From a virus: 54,422 nucleotides of DNA. Position numbers and translations under genes: made by a program. Location: positions 1 to 54,422 of IMG/VR virus record IMGVR_UViG_3300021420_000044; one strand, written 5' to 3'. Of this stretch, positions 8,800-17,195 are shown piece after piece (within the stretch, counting starts at the first letter, position 1; every line of letters begins with the position of its first letter). The notes beneath the pieces are model-generated. The model was not told the DNA's origin. It did no database searches and saw only the letters and a program-made list of their open reading frames with translations.

Positions 8800-11400
8800 T
8801 CAGCTTATGACGAGCGCAGCCCCGACTGGCTTCTCCACAACTTCATGGTCAACACTCGAGATTTCCGTTGGCCCGACAATCGACAGCGTAGCGTGGAAGT
8901 TCTCTATCGTCCTCATCAAGTCCACGCGAGCCTCAAACTGGTTCGCTCCCAACGGCCTTATCCCTGCCGTAATCGTCAAATCATCACTCCCGTTGTAGGT
9001 TGGAATCACGCTGACGAACGGGTTCGATGACACGCCACGAATCACCAGCCGCCTGAAGAACGTTCTCTGGCTTCCACCTTCCGCGTACACTTCCGCAGTC
9101 CTGAATCCGCCCCGAACTTTGCCATCCACTGCACCAGCATTGACCGCTCCTGAGTCCCAATCTTGGTCCCCTGCCTGCCAGCGTCTCGTAGCTCCATCTG
9201 AGTACCCTGCCATGACGGTAATTGGGATGGTTCCTACCGCCCTAATCTGCTTCATCGTGGAAATCAGGAATGGCAGGTCAACTATGGCCCAAGCCTTCAG
9301 AACCAAGTCGTAACAAAACACGCGGCTTAACGCCCCACCAGCAGAAGCCGGAGCGCCTGCGGTCGTTGGAGTCGCATTCGTAATGCTGACTTGTGTCACC
9401 GAGCCTAGGACCGAGACGTAGTACGATTCTCCCCCTGGAGATGAGCCGATATAGACTCGCCACGTAACGAACGCCCCAGCATTCGGGAAAGTGACCAGCA
9501 AGTATTGCGACTGGTTGAGAAACGCCCCGATGAGCACCTTCTGCTCCGCAGTAATCGTGGCACTGCCGTCACTGTTCATGCCTTGAACTTTTATGTAATA
9601 GATTCCATTGGTGAACACAGGCCCAGAAGTCCTGACTCCCTGAGCCGTGAACGGGTAATTGGTCGATGAGGCATTCGTTCCCTGAATCGGACACGCGCAA
9701 ACGTACATTGGCGGGTTGGCTACCTGAGCGCCTTTCGAGAACCATGCAAAGTTCCAATCCACAGGAACAATATCCGGCTCCCCGCCGAAGATGTAGGGCC
9801 TGACTTCCTCACTCACCACCTTGTCGTAGAGTCCATCAAAGATGGCAAAGCCCAGATGCGTCAGCCGAATCAGGCCAAAACCGGGAAGATACTGAATGGA
9901 TCGGCCAGCAGAGCACCCCATATCAGTCTGAGCCTGCTGAATCGAGAAGTCTGCCGCCCCAAACACGCCATTGGTGACGTAGGTGCTAAAGTCCTTAAAT
10001 ACAGCAAGTTGGTTCGTGGTAGGAATCCCTGCCGCCGCCACGGCAAACGACTTGATGCCTGAAATCTGCTGCCCATCGTCTCTAGCAACTTGAGCCGCAT
10101 TCAGCGGATTCCATGAATTCGGGTTGTTGGCATCCGACATTCGGATAGCCGACGGCCCGTCTAGTTGGTCAGCACTGATTTGTGGAGCCGTATTCGCTAC
10201 CCAAATCGACCCTGCATAGACTTCCACATGCGCTGCCCCACGCGGAGGCGGGGAAGTAGAAACCTGCCCTGCGTTCTTCCAGATGATTGTTGACCCTGCA
10301 CCATCCCCAACGGTCTTATTCAGCGTGGCAGGCCACGTAGGCGCTGCTGTGGGGTTAGTTAAACCGCCTTGGACGGCGGTAAAAACGTAAGCAGTGCCTC
10401 CCACGGTCGCCTGAATCGAGTCGCCTTGGTTGAAAGCCAAATTAATCGCCCACGCTGGATAGGTAGCCGTGAACGTGTTGACGATTTGGATGGTATTCGC
10501 GTTCGTCCCGTCAGAAGTGAACGGAGACAGGCCATTTCCCAAGGCCAGAAACATCAGATTGGCGAACTGGATGATTTGAGGAATCGGGCTGATATTGCCT
10601 GTGATTCCTCCAGCCGGCGTAGGTGGCTGATTCCCGCTGGTTGGAGGGTGTGCCCCGCCTCCTCCTCCCCCGTATCCCCCTGGAGTATTGTCCTTGGGAG
10701 GAAGCCAATCCGCAGGGAAGGTAAACACAATGTTTGCAGCGCCATAGGTTCCGGGAGGCATTTGCTGGAATAGGCTTACCTGTGTGCTATTTATCCCTGG
10801 AGGAACCGCAGCGCCTAAATTAGCGTCAGGAACGTTGTCGATGTAACTGTTTGTTAGGATTGGAGTTGGATTGACCAAATGAACCAGCGAGCCGTTTGCC
10901 GTCGTCCGGTAGACGTTGTACCCGATAGCGTTGGTTACGGCAGTCCACGTCAGACTTTCTTTATGATTCGCCGCCAACGCAGTGCTTGACCCTGCCGACT
11001 GCGTAGTTTCCCCTCCAGCGCCGTCCAGAGCCGTCACAACCCACAGGTACGAGCCAGCCGAGAGCAAGCCTCCAGCCCCACCATCAACCGCTACGAATCC
11101 TGTCGGAACACCAAGATGCGTGTTGTAGTCCTTCCTGAGCAGGTAATAAGCGTTTGGCAACCCAATAGGTTCGTACAGGAACAACTCCATAATCGGACCG
11201 ATGTTGTCAGCCAGCGGGTGCATCGCGTTGTCGAGTTGAGAAATCAACTGCGTGCCATCACACGTCAACCAGCCTCCACGCTTCGTTAGCACCATGTTGG
11301 AGACACGCGGGACGGTGTTCTTAGGCTGTCCGAATGTCGAAAAAGCAGCGGACACGCCCTTGAACCACTTGCTCTGCCCCTGATTGCGAAGTGGACTCAT
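8800..11400 (-). CDS. Tail nozzle/hub-like protein
   Basis: 866 residues. The N-terminus contains many Arg, Asn and Gly residues. Residues about 90-190 contain a fibronectin-like segment (SYLWVVTALDGAGGETTQS). After a Pro/Gly loop the rest is beta-rich. Residues near 470-540 contain LAVFKDFSTYVTNG and LIRLTHLGFAIFDG, which resemble blades of the beta-propeller nozzle of podovirus tails (T7 gp12 or P22 gp10 type). It is encoded directly after the connector with a four-base overlap. Size and position support a tail hub or nozzle; fold assignment is inference. Confidence 0.6.
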   Translation of the reverse strand: MSPLRNQGQSKWFKGVSAAFSTFGQPKNTVPRVSNMVLTKRGGWLTCDGTQLISQLDNAMHPLADNIGPIMELFLYEPIGLPNAYYLLRKDYNTHLGVPTGFVAVDGGAGGLLSAGSYLWVVTALDGAGGETTQSAGSSTALAANHKESLTWTAVTNAIGYNVYRTTANGSLVHLVNPTPILTNSYIDNVPDANLGAAVPPGINSTQVSLFQQMPPGTYGAANIVFTFPADWLPPKDNTPGGYGGGGGGAHPPTSGNQPPTPAGGITGNISPIPQIIQFANLMFLALGNGLSPFTSDGTNANTIQIVNTFTATYPAWAINLAFNQGDSIQATVGGTAYVFTAVQGGLTNPTAAPTWPATLNKTVGDGAGSTIIWKNAGQVSTSPPPRGAAHVEVYAGSIWVANTAPQISADQLDGPSAIRMSDANNPNSWNPLNAAQVARDDGQQISGIKSFAVAAAGIPTTNQLAVFKDFSTYVTNGVFGAADFSIQQAQTDMGCSAGRSIQYLPGFGLIRLTHLGFAIFDGLYDKVVSEEVRPYIFGGEPDIVPVDWNFAWFSKGAQVANPPMYVCACPIQGTNASSTNYPFTAQGVRTSGPVFTNGIYYIKVQGMNSDGSATITAEQKVLIGAFLNQSQYLLVTFPNAGAFVTWRVYIGSSPGGESYYVSVLGSVTQVSITNATPTTAGAPASAGGALSRVFCYDLVLKAWAIVDLPFLISTMKQIRAVGTIPITVMAGYSDGATRRWQAGDQDWDSGAVNAGAVDGKVRGGFRTAEVYAEGGSQRTFFRRLVIRGVSSNPFVSVIPTYNGSDDLTITAGIRPLGANQFEARVDLMRTIENFHATLSIVGPTEISSVDHEVVEKPVGAALVIS

Positions 11401-12641
11401 GGAATAATCACGCCCCCGAAGACGGTCCCCAAATTATAGGTCTGCTGGTTGTACCCTCCGCCAGCCTGAATCTGTCTCGGCCCTGCCACAATCCTGTTCG
11501 CCTTCAAGTTCATCACTTTTGCCGTGAACTCCTTCATCATCCCGGTCGCTTCCTGATACTGCTTCTCAGCCTTGAGGAAACGCGCCTCTAGGTAGGTAAT
11601 CATCGCCTCTTCCCACCCAGGAGCCAGCGTGAACGTAGACGCCGCTGCGCCTACCGAGTAATCCGATGGCACCCTCCAGCCAGAAATCATCAAATTCAAC
11701 TCCGTTACCGCTGTTCCGTCAGGCCACGAAGCCGCAAGCGTACCGCTCATGCCGCGAGTTAAACCTTGCAGCGTTCCGCCTTCGTTGCCCGCAAACTCCA
11801 CAATTTCTGTACCGATTTGCGCTAAGCCAAAGCCGAGAACGAAATTACTTGTCGCCAACAATGCGGACGTGTCGCTAGGGCCTATCGAGCCATTTCCTGA
11901 CAGGGTAGTCTGCCCAGATGTTCGCGACGGTTGCGGCCACAACTCCACAATCAAGCGATCCGACACCTGATTGACGGTCAGCGTCCCTGAAGTGCCCGTA
12001 ACGTTGTTTCGCCTGAACACGTCATTCTTGTTCCCCAGATACAGCGGATAGCCGTCATACCATGCCGTATCAATCTTTTTCCACACTCCGTTCATGGTGT
12101 AAATCGGCTGTTCAACAACCGTTCCCACACCTCCGAAGTCCGGTATCCCGCCACACAGCGTTGACGCTGACTTAAGCCCATCGTTCAGCCAGCGATATAG
12201 CGCCGAAACGCTCACTACCCCACCATCCGAATCGGGCAAATACGCAGTATTTCTGGTCGGCGGAACTTGCGCTACCGCAACGGCAGGGTTGTACGCATAC
12301 GGCAGAGAAGTGAATTCGTTGTACTGATTCTCCTGACCCGCTTGCGTGCCAATGTAAGCTCGCATCTTGGTCGCACCCAAAGGTATCCCGCCAGCAAAGT
12401 TTGCCGTGAACTGTAGCGTTTGATTGAACGCGACAACCAAACTCACCTCAGACGAGGCTATCGTTTCTCCCCACTGATTCAGTGCAGTCAGGACGATGTA
12501 GTAGGTGAATACAGGAAGCGGAGTAGAAGAAGAAACTGCGGCTATGCTGAAATTCGCAGTGACCGGAGGCGCAAGAGTCTGTTGAGGCAGGTCGGTGAAA
12601 AGCTCTCTGGCTCCGAGTAGCACGCTTCCGACAAGTGACAT
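11397..12641 (-). CDS. Head-tail connector/tail adaptor protein
   Basis: 414 residues. Residues about 25-100 form a fibronectin-like beta domain (YYIVLTALNQWGETIASSEV). The C-terminal third contains WEEAMITYLEARFLKAEKQY, a long amphipathic helix pair typical of phage head-tail adaptors, then a Gly/Gln/Asn tail. It sits between the capsid block and the nozzle-like gene, the expected place for an adaptor. AGGGAG precedes the ATG. The exact family was not identified. Confidence 0.6.
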   Translation of the reverse strand: MSLVGSVLLGARELFTDLPQQTLAPPVTANFSIAAVSSSTPLPVFTYYIVLTALNQWGETIASSEVSLVVAFNQTLQFTANFAGGIPLGATKMRAYIGTQAGQENQYNEFTSLPYAYNPAVAVAQVPPTRNTAYLPDSDGGVVSVSALYRWLNDGLKSASTLCGGIPDFGGVGTVVEQPIYTMNGVWKKIDTAWYDGYPLYLGNKNDVFRRNNVTGTSGTLTVNQVSDRLIVELWPQPSRTSGQTTLSGNGSIGPSDTSALLATSNFVLGFGLAQIGTEIVEFAGNEGGTLQGLTRGMSGTLAASWPDGTAVTELNLMISGWRVPSDYSVGAAASTFTLAPGWEEAMITYLEARFLKAEKQYQEATGMMKEFTAKVMNLKANRIVAGPRQIQAGGGYNQQTYNLGTVFGGVIIP

Positions 12642-12656
12642 TGCATACTCCCTCGG

Positions 12657-12944
12657 TTAATCCATCGTAGACGCTGCGATAACGGTAACTGCCGCTTCAA
12701 TAGCAGTCTTGTCGGCAGCAAGCGTTGTCATGTAGACCGACACGGCTCCATTGACGGCAAGATTCGAGATTACGTTGGCAACGTTCGACATGAACGAATC
12801 CACGCCCGTAGGATTGGAGCCAATCGGGTACTCAAAGAACGGGCTGCCCTGAATCGTAATCACGTTCGGCGCAGGAGTGATGTTCGTGCCTTCGTTCTGA
12901 ATCCCGTTCCCAATCACCGTTCCCTTGAATCGAATCGTTGCCAT
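12657..12944 (-). CDS. Hypothetical structural-block protein
   Basis: 95 residues, mostly small hydrophobic residues, with an N-terminal beta segment and a C-terminal Ala/Val-rich helix. AGGTAGG precedes the ATG, overlapping the end of the 27-residue basic gene three bases away. It may be a capsid accessory; no motif seen. Confidence 0.6.
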   Translation of the reverse strand: MATIRFKGTVIGNGIQNEGTNITPAPNVITIQGSPFFEYPIGSNPTGVDSFMSNVANVISNLAVNGAVSVYMTTLAADKTAIEAAVTVIAASTMD

Positions 12945-12947
12945 GAC

Positions 12948-13031
12948 CTACCTCCGCTTTGACGACTTGTTGCCCATCTTCGACAGGAAGCGATTAGCTC
13001 TGCCCTTGTACTTCTTGGATGCCTTTTTCAT
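12948..13031 (-). CDS. Basic mini-protein, 27 residues
   Basis: The peptide begins MKKASKKYKG and ends NKSSKRR; 12 of 27 residues are Lys or Arg. An excellent ribosome site (AGGAGGGAGCG before ATG at 13031) makes translation likely despite the length. It lies between two structural genes, three bases from the next ATG. It is one of several Lys/Arg-rich mini-proteins in this head block. DNA or capsid-interior binding is a reasonable guess, nothing more. Confidence 0.65.
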   Translation of the reverse strand: MKKASKKYKGRANRFLSKMGNKSSKRR

Positions 13032-13110
13032 CGCTCCCTCCTGTAGAAAAGCCGGAAGCACTGGCTCCCGGCTTCCTCCACCATGCACGCACACACTTTG
13101 TTACCGAACG

Positions 13111-13494
13111 TCAGGGGCAGCAGCAACATTCCACATCAAATGTCGTTGTGTTGTTGACCACGTTGATTGCCACGTTGATGGAGTTCACGTTCAAGTCCGA
13201 AATCCACTCAATCACTTCGCAGTAGCTCTGACCGTTGGCCGTCTGCGCTGCATCCCCGGCATAGACTTGCTGCGTCGTGGTTCCGTCCGTCACGAGTATG
13301 TTCGTGATTTTTGTGGTCGCGTTCACGCCAATGGCGAGCGTCTGCACACGAATCTTTCCCTTGGTGAACGACGTAGGAAAGGCGTTCAACACCACGTTGG
13401 TCACGCCAGCAGCAACGGAGACGTTCAGGTTTGACACCGTTGTGCCAGAACCCATGCCGGGAAGAATTTGAGCAACTTTATTCACTATCGCCAT
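13111..13494 (-). CDS. Putative capsid accessory protein with CCCC tail
   Basis: 127 residues, beta-rich, Val/Thr/Asn-heavy, resembling a small jelly-roll decoration protein. The last six residues are ECCCCP. Four adjacent cysteines at a virion protein terminus are rare and could form disulfide cross-links or bind a metal. GGAG precedes the ATG. It would directly follow the capsid gene if the homing nuclease gene were absent, which fits a decoration or cement protein. Confidence 0.6.
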   Translation of the reverse strand: MAIVNKVAQILPGMGSGTTVSNLNVSVAAGVTNVVLNAFPTSFTKGKIRVQTLAIGVNATTKITNILVTDGTTTQQVYAGDAAQTANGQSYCEVIEWISDLNVNSINVAINVVNNTTTFDVECCCCP

Positions 13495-13504
13495 TTCGAG
13501 TCTC

Positions 13505-14002
13505 CTATGCCCGCCTGACTACGTATTCCTTTTTGAGTTCATGTGCTCGCTTGAACAGTGCTTCACGAATATCCAAAACGTTCGCTGGAGTTTTGTGACC
13601 TCTACCACTGCCGCCGTGACGCGCAATAGTATTCACAAACGCGATAGCAACCTCAGCCTGTTCGCGCTTGATAATCAACCACGGCAGAATGCCAGTCAGA
13701 ATCGCCAGCACCGCCTTACGTCCAGGTGACCACGTATAGTGAACGCGTGGCTGGCCCTGAATGATTCGCGGCTTACGCTCGTGAACTACTCCACCAAACA
13801 CCGATTCGCACCACATCGGCAAGCGAAAATCGTTGTTGCAGATATACAAAGCGCAATGAGACTGAACTTGCTTCTCGCTTCGTGTTCGCGGAGTTTTGTT
13901 AACACGCCTGAAATCCACCGAGATGCACCCCTCCCCATCCACGAAGGCTGCGAGGCGTGCCCAATCAACATCTGGAATCAATTTGTACTCAGCGTTTGTC
14001 AT
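13505..14002 (-). CDS. LAGLIDADG-type homing endonuclease
   Basis: 165 residues. Residues 17-28 read LAAFVDGEGCIS, a clear LAGLIDADG motif in which the acidic Asp22 and Glu24 would bind the catalytic metal. Basic patches and a KREQAEVAI helix follow, as in single-motif homing nucleases that work as dimers. It is a free-standing gene between the capsid gene and the accessory protein, both of which look intact. A perfect TATAAT lies six bases before its ATG and there is no Shine-Dalgarno sequence, so it may be transcribed on its own as a leaderless message. It likely cuts phage genomes that lack it and spreads by repair. Confidence 0.8.
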   Translation of the reverse strand: MTNAEYKLIPDVDWARLAAFVDGEGCISVDFRRVNKTPRTRSEKQVQSHCALYICNNDFRLPMWCESVFGGVVHERKPRIIQGQPRVHYTWSPGRKAVLAILTGILPWLIIKREQAEVAIAFVNTIARHGGSGRGHKTPANVLDIREALFKRAHELKKEYVVRRA

Positions 14003-14008
14003 CAGCGC

Positions 14009-14014
14009 ATTATA
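14009..14014 (-). promoter_or_regulatory. -10 box of the homing endonuclease gene
   Basis: The minus strand reads TATAAT, then GCGCTG, then the ATG. A transcript would begin at or next to the start codon. No good -35 is visible 17 bases upstream (TGTAAC). Confidence 0.45.
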
Positions 14015-14037
14015 CTCATGCTAACTACATAGTTACA

Positions 14038-15036
14038 TTACGCCGTGATATTCGTGAGTTTCACGAGCATACGCGGCGAGATGCAACTGAGCTGAAAAGT
14101 GAGGTACAATGTTGACACCAAAACCCTTTGGTTTGTTGGCTTTATGAATGGGTCAACATTGAAGTAATCGGCCTCATGGAAACACGGAAACACGTATTTA
14201 CTATTTAGGAAATAGGCAGTGTTCGGCTGCGCTGCCTGCTCGAACAAATCCGGTACAACGATGGCGTTGTTGAACAGGAAGTGATTCCTGAATCCAACCT
14301 GCAACGCTTCCTCATCCTGCATTCCCTGACCGAAGCGAATCTCCGTGGTGAATGCGCCTTTGAATCCAGCGTAACGTTGCTGAGAAATTGTCATTAAGTC
14401 AGGCTCGTCGTAACCGAATACGACTGTCTGATACGCAGTCTCAGCGTTGGTCGGAGTCAGCACACCGGAGCCGTTAGAGACGTTCGCTGCTGGCTGCCAG
14501 AAAGCATTCGCGGCTGCTGAGCGGTCGATGCCTGCGATGACGTTCGTTGTCGCTCCAGCCCACGAATCAATGTCGTCAATGTCGTTGGTCGTGTTCTGCG
14601 GCGTGGTGTGCCACAGAGCGCGTGAGAGCTTCGTAAGGAACGATGCTGACGCGACTTGATACTTCGCCTTGATGATGTCGAGATTCCCTGCTCCACCGCG
14701 ATTCAGAATGATGTCGGTAATCGGGATGACGATTGGCTGTCGGTACGGACGCCACTGTTGGTTCGCCGGCTGAATTGAGTCCACCACGGAGGTATCGAGC
14801 AACTGGTCGCCGTAGTACGCGCCCCCTGGGAGTTCTTCCTGATTGATTTCAGGGAAGATTAACTCGCCAGCTCCAAACTTCTTGCCTTCACGAGTCAGTG
14901 CCCAGAACACAGGCGATGGCTTGAATACGTTGTCACCGAGGACCGGGACAATGTATTTCTGAGAAATTGCGTTGACCGTATTCGAGAGCTGAACCGGAGG
15001 AGTTGCGAGTCCGAGTCCAACTACGCTGTTAGCCAT
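14038..15036 (-). CDS. Major capsid protein
   Basis: 332 residues, no signal or membrane segment. Size, composition and position (after the coiled-coil scaffold, before connector genes) fit an HK97-fold major capsid protein. Typical segments include an N-terminal arm with KYIVPVLGDNVF, an E-loop-like GGAYYGDQLLDTSVVDSIQ and a C-terminal RMLVKLTN strand that ends the protein. AAAAGGAGCACACA precedes the ATG. It is the strongest capsid candidate in the window; no separate protease gene was recognised, so maturation may not need one. Confidence 0.8.
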   Translation of the reverse strand: MANSVVGLGLATPPVQLSNTVNAISQKYIVPVLGDNVFKPSPVFWALTREGKKFGAGELIFPEINQEELPGGAYYGDQLLDTSVVDSIQPANQQWRPYRQPIVIPITDIILNRGGAGNLDIIKAKYQVASASFLTKLSRALWHTTPQNTTNDIDDIDSWAGATTNVIAGIDRSAAANAFWQPAANVSNGSGVLTPTNAETAYQTVVFGYDEPDLMTISQQRYAGFKGAFTTEIRFGQGMQDEEALQVGFRNHFLFNNAIVVPDLFEQAAQPNTAYFLNSKYVFPCFHEADYFNVDPFIKPTNQRVLVSTLYLTFQLSCISPRMLVKLTNITA

Positions 15037-15051
15037 TGTGTGCTCCTTTTG

Positions 15052-15912
15052 CTAGTTCGAGGCGCGACCCGCCATAATCCCAGACCACAATTCCGTGTCG
15101 TTGGCCGCATCCTGCAATACTTGGTCGAAAGACTTGGTTCGTCCCTTATCGTCCTTGAACGACTTCGGCGTAGCTCCGCGAGGTCCAGGAGAGTTGCTTC
15201 CCGGCTTCGGCAACGAGGATGCGAACTGCTCATCTTCCAGTTCCTTCTTGAGCTTGATACGCTCTGCTTCCCGCCACTCATCCTGCCGGTATTCGGAGGT
15301 CATGTCCTCTGCCGCCTTGCGAAGATTCAGCCGGCCTTTCGAGTCCTTCAAGCCTTCCTTTTCCGCGTGCTTCATCACGTCTTCGAGCTTGATTTTGTCC
15401 TTCGCCTTCGCTGGAAGTTTCGGCTCGATTTTGTCTGACCACTGGTCGCCGTACCAGTCATCGAGGTAGGTTCCGAGCATGGGCTTGAGAATCTTTTCCT
15501 TGGCTTCGGAGAGTTGTCCTTCAAGCGTGCCGACTTTGGCCTTCAGCGCATTGAATTCCTTCACCATCGGAGCCAGCAATGGGTCGTCTGGGTCGAGGCC
15601 GGTGTCTTCCGCGACTTGGCGTTTGGTAATCTTCGGAGCCTTTCCTGCCAGCGCTTCCTCTGCGGTCAGGCCAGTCAAGGTAAGGTACTTGTTGAACATT
15701 TCGTAGACGCCATTCGAGGCGGTTTCGAGTTGCTGCTTCTCTTTGGCGAGAGCTTTCTCTTTCGCGGTCAACTGCTCAGTGAGAGCGCCTTTGGTTTCTT
15801 TGTCGTAGGCGCGCGCTTCTCCGAGTTTTAACGTTTGACCATCTTTCGTGGTGATTACAACATCATCAGGAAACGCAGTAACGTCAGCCAAAATCTCTTT
15901 CCAAGAAAGCAT
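15052..15912 (-). CDS. Scaffolding-like protein
   Basis: 286 residues. It is highly charged and helical, with a long coiled-coil (residues about 40-70 and 115-150; for example EKALAKEKQQLETASNG). The acidic-basic pattern ends in a Pro/Gly-rich linker near residue 240 and a short helix. This is the usual make-up of phage scaffolds, and the gene immediately precedes the capsid gene. It starts one base inside the stop region of the 132-residue gene. Scaffold function is inferred from position and composition. Confidence 0.7.
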   Translation of the reverse strand: MLSWKEILADVTAFPDDVVITTKDGQTLKLGEARAYDKETKGALTEQLTAKEKALAKEKQQLETASNGVYEMFNKYLTLTGLTAEEALAGKAPKITKRQVAEDTGLDPDDPLLAPMVKEFNALKAKVGTLEGQLSEAKEKILKPMLGTYLDDWYGDQWSDKIEPKLPAKAKDKIKLEDVMKHAEKEGLKDSKGRLNLRKAAEDMTSEYRQDEWREAERIKLKKELEDEQFASSLPKPGSNSPGPRGATPKSFKDDKGRTKSFDQVLQDAANDTELWSGIMAGRASN

Positions 15913-16310
15913 TAGATGGCTCCTGACTGTGGCTCACCGCCTCCGGGATTCTGTGTCGGATTCGGCATGGCGGCGTTGTTAGCAATAGGTGGACGTACAG
16001 ACGCTTGCGTGGCTGCGCCCTGCTCCAGAGCCTTAATCATCGCGTCCAGCGACTTTTGAGCAGAGGCTGCATGGCGTGACGCTTCGGGAATCGAGAACGC
16101 AGTTCGCACGTAAATCTGGACTAGCATCTGCTTCAACTGCTTGGCCGACTTCAGTAGCAAATTCGGGTCAGCGCCTTGGAGTTCGGAGAACTGAGAGGCT
16201 AATTGGCTGTCAGCGGCTTCCGGCGCTGCTCCACCTTGGCCCTGAGCGAGCCTCTGCACAAGCTGGCGAGCCATCGAGGACTGCATGATTGGATTGGCCG
16301 CGCCTGCCAC
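15912..16310 (-). CDS. Hypothetical helical protein of the head block
   Basis: 132 residues from a GTG at 16310 that overlaps the TAG of the 46-residue basic gene by one base. An ATG nine codons in is an alternative. It is Ala/Gln-rich and helical, with a disordered Pro/Asn/Gly C-terminus. It may be a scaffold partner. No motif was recognised. Confidence 0.55.
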   Translation of the reverse strand: MAGAANPIMQSSMARQLVQRLAQGQGGAAPEAADSQLASQFSELQGADPNLLLKSAKQLKQMLVQIYVRTAFSIPEASRHAASAQKSLDAMIKALEQGAATQASVRPPIANNAAMPNPTQNPGGGEPQSGAI

Positions 16311-16450
16311 TATCGGCCTCCACCACGATTGCCGCGCTTCGGAAGGCGCTTTACGCGATGCGGAGCATGACGCTTCACCATGCGCTCTTTGAACGGGAAT
16401 GTCGTAGGTCGCAAATGATTCTTGCCGCCACGATTGTGCTTGTTAGCCAT
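16310..16450 (-). CDS. Basic mini-protein, 46 residues
   Basis: Starts MANKHNRGGKNHL and ends KRGNRGGGR. About 40 percent of residues are Lys, Arg or His, with no acidic residue except one Glu. AGGGAGGGCGT precedes the ATG. The stop overlaps the start of the next gene, so it is locked into the operon. This may be a nucleic-acid-binding head peptide. It has no recognised family. Confidence 0.65.
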   Translation of the reverse strand: MANKHNRGGKNHLRPTTFPFKERMVKRHAPHRVKRLPKRGNRGGGR

Positions 16451-16459
16451 ACGCCCTCC

Positions 16460-16639
16460 CTAGTCGTTGCCCAACTTGCCCATCTTCTTCGAGTTGGATG
16501 GGATGAACTTCAACGGGTCGTCAGGGGCCATTACCGGGCTGTTATTTACGGCCGGTCCAGGTTCTTTCTTCGGCCTCGCAACTGTCAGCGGACTCTTCAA
16601 AATCTTGTCATCGAAAGCGGTGCCCATCTTATTCGGCAT
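16460..16639 (-). CDS. Small protein of the head block, 59 residues
   Basis: Starts MPNKMGTAFDDKIL and ends KKMGKLGND; the middle is Pro-rich. TTAGGAGAGTC lies before the ATG at a workable distance. It is net basic but less so than its neighbours. It ends ten bases before the next ribosome site. Function unknown. Confidence 0.6.
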   Translation of the reverse strand: MPNKMGTAFDDKILKSPLTVARPKKEPGPAVNNSPVMAPDDPLKFIPSNSKKMGKLGND

Positions 16640-16709
16640 GGTGTGACTCTCCTAAGAGTGCAGGATGAACAGGAGCAGCCCGGAAGCCGCTCCTGCCTTG
16701 CGGAATCCG

Positions 16710-16763
16710 CTAATAGCGCCGTGACATACGCCGTCTACGACGACGCCCTCCACGGTGTGCCAT
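16710..16763 (-). CDS. Possible arginine mini-peptide, 17 residues
   Basis: The peptide is MAHRGGRRRRRRMSRRY, nine arginines in 17 residues. GAAGGAGGGCATC before the ATG is one of the better ribosome sites in the region, which is the main reason to list it. It could be chance in an otherwise untranslated gap between 16640 and 16844. It fits the pattern of basic mini-genes on both sides. Confidence 0.4.
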   Translation of the reverse strand: MAHRGGRRRRRRMSRRY

Positions 16764-16844
16764 GATGCCCTCCTTCGCTATCGGCGTTGATGAGACGTGA
16801 GCGATGGCGCGAAGGCCAGCAACTTTCGCTCACACTACGGCAAG

Positions 16845-16895
16845 TTATTTTCTCTTGCCGCCCTTGTGATGCTTACGACCTCGCTTGCGGGCCAT
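16845..16895 (-). CDS. Basic mini-protein, 16 residues
   Basis: The peptide is MARKRGRKHHKGGKRK: 11 of 16 residues are basic. The ATG overlaps the TGA of the upstream gene by one base, and GAGGAGG lies seven bases before it, so translational coupling is very likely. Candidate DNA-neutralising or signalling peptide; no homologue recognised. Confidence 0.55.
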   Translation of the reverse strand: MARKRGRKHHKGGKRK

Positions 16896-17125
16896 CAGGC
16901 TACCTCCTCTGTTAGGCGTTGTGACCTTACATCGCCGTAAGTCTCAAGCAGTGAACTTGCCTGCCGTTCGAGCATTTGGAAGTACGATTCGTCGTCTCTG
17001 TACCGCTCGCGGTCGCTGCGATGCACTTGAAACGGTACACACAGCTTTCCGTCTACCGCACAGCGAATCGTAATCCAGCCGTCTCGGGGTTCAGGATGCT
17101 CAAGAAGCTCGAAACTACGGCTCAC
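16895..17125 (-). CDS. Hypothetical protein, 76 residues
   Basis: Starts at a GTG (17125) without a clear ribosome site, so the start is uncertain. It contains beta segments (GWITIRCAVDGKLCVPF) and a C-terminal helix. It resembles small conserved phage proteins of unknown role. It is coupled to the 16-residue basic gene through TGATG. Confidence 0.5.
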   Translation of the reverse strand: MSRSFELLEHPEPRDGWITIRCAVDGKLCVPFQVHRSDRERYRDDESYFQMLERQASSLLETYGDVRSQRLTEEVA

Positions 17126-17176
17126 GTTTGGAGATTGCAGGTTTGGTGCGGAGAAAGTAAATAGGGTAGTTGCAAT

Positions 17177-17194
17177 TTTCGCGAAGATGCGAAA
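17177..17194 (-). other. Short inverted repeat after the HTH gene
   Basis: TTTCGC and GCGAAA flank a six-base loop, two bases past the stop of the HTH gene. There is no following T-tract, so it could be an mRNA processing or attenuation hairpin or an operator. The gap 17126-17195 holds nothing else visible. Confidence 0.3.
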
Positions 17195-17195
17195 G

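Noticed and set aside
15040-15831. Long rightward frames opposite the scaffold-like gene
   Set aside because: They are antisense shadows of a charged coiled-coil gene with regular codon usage.
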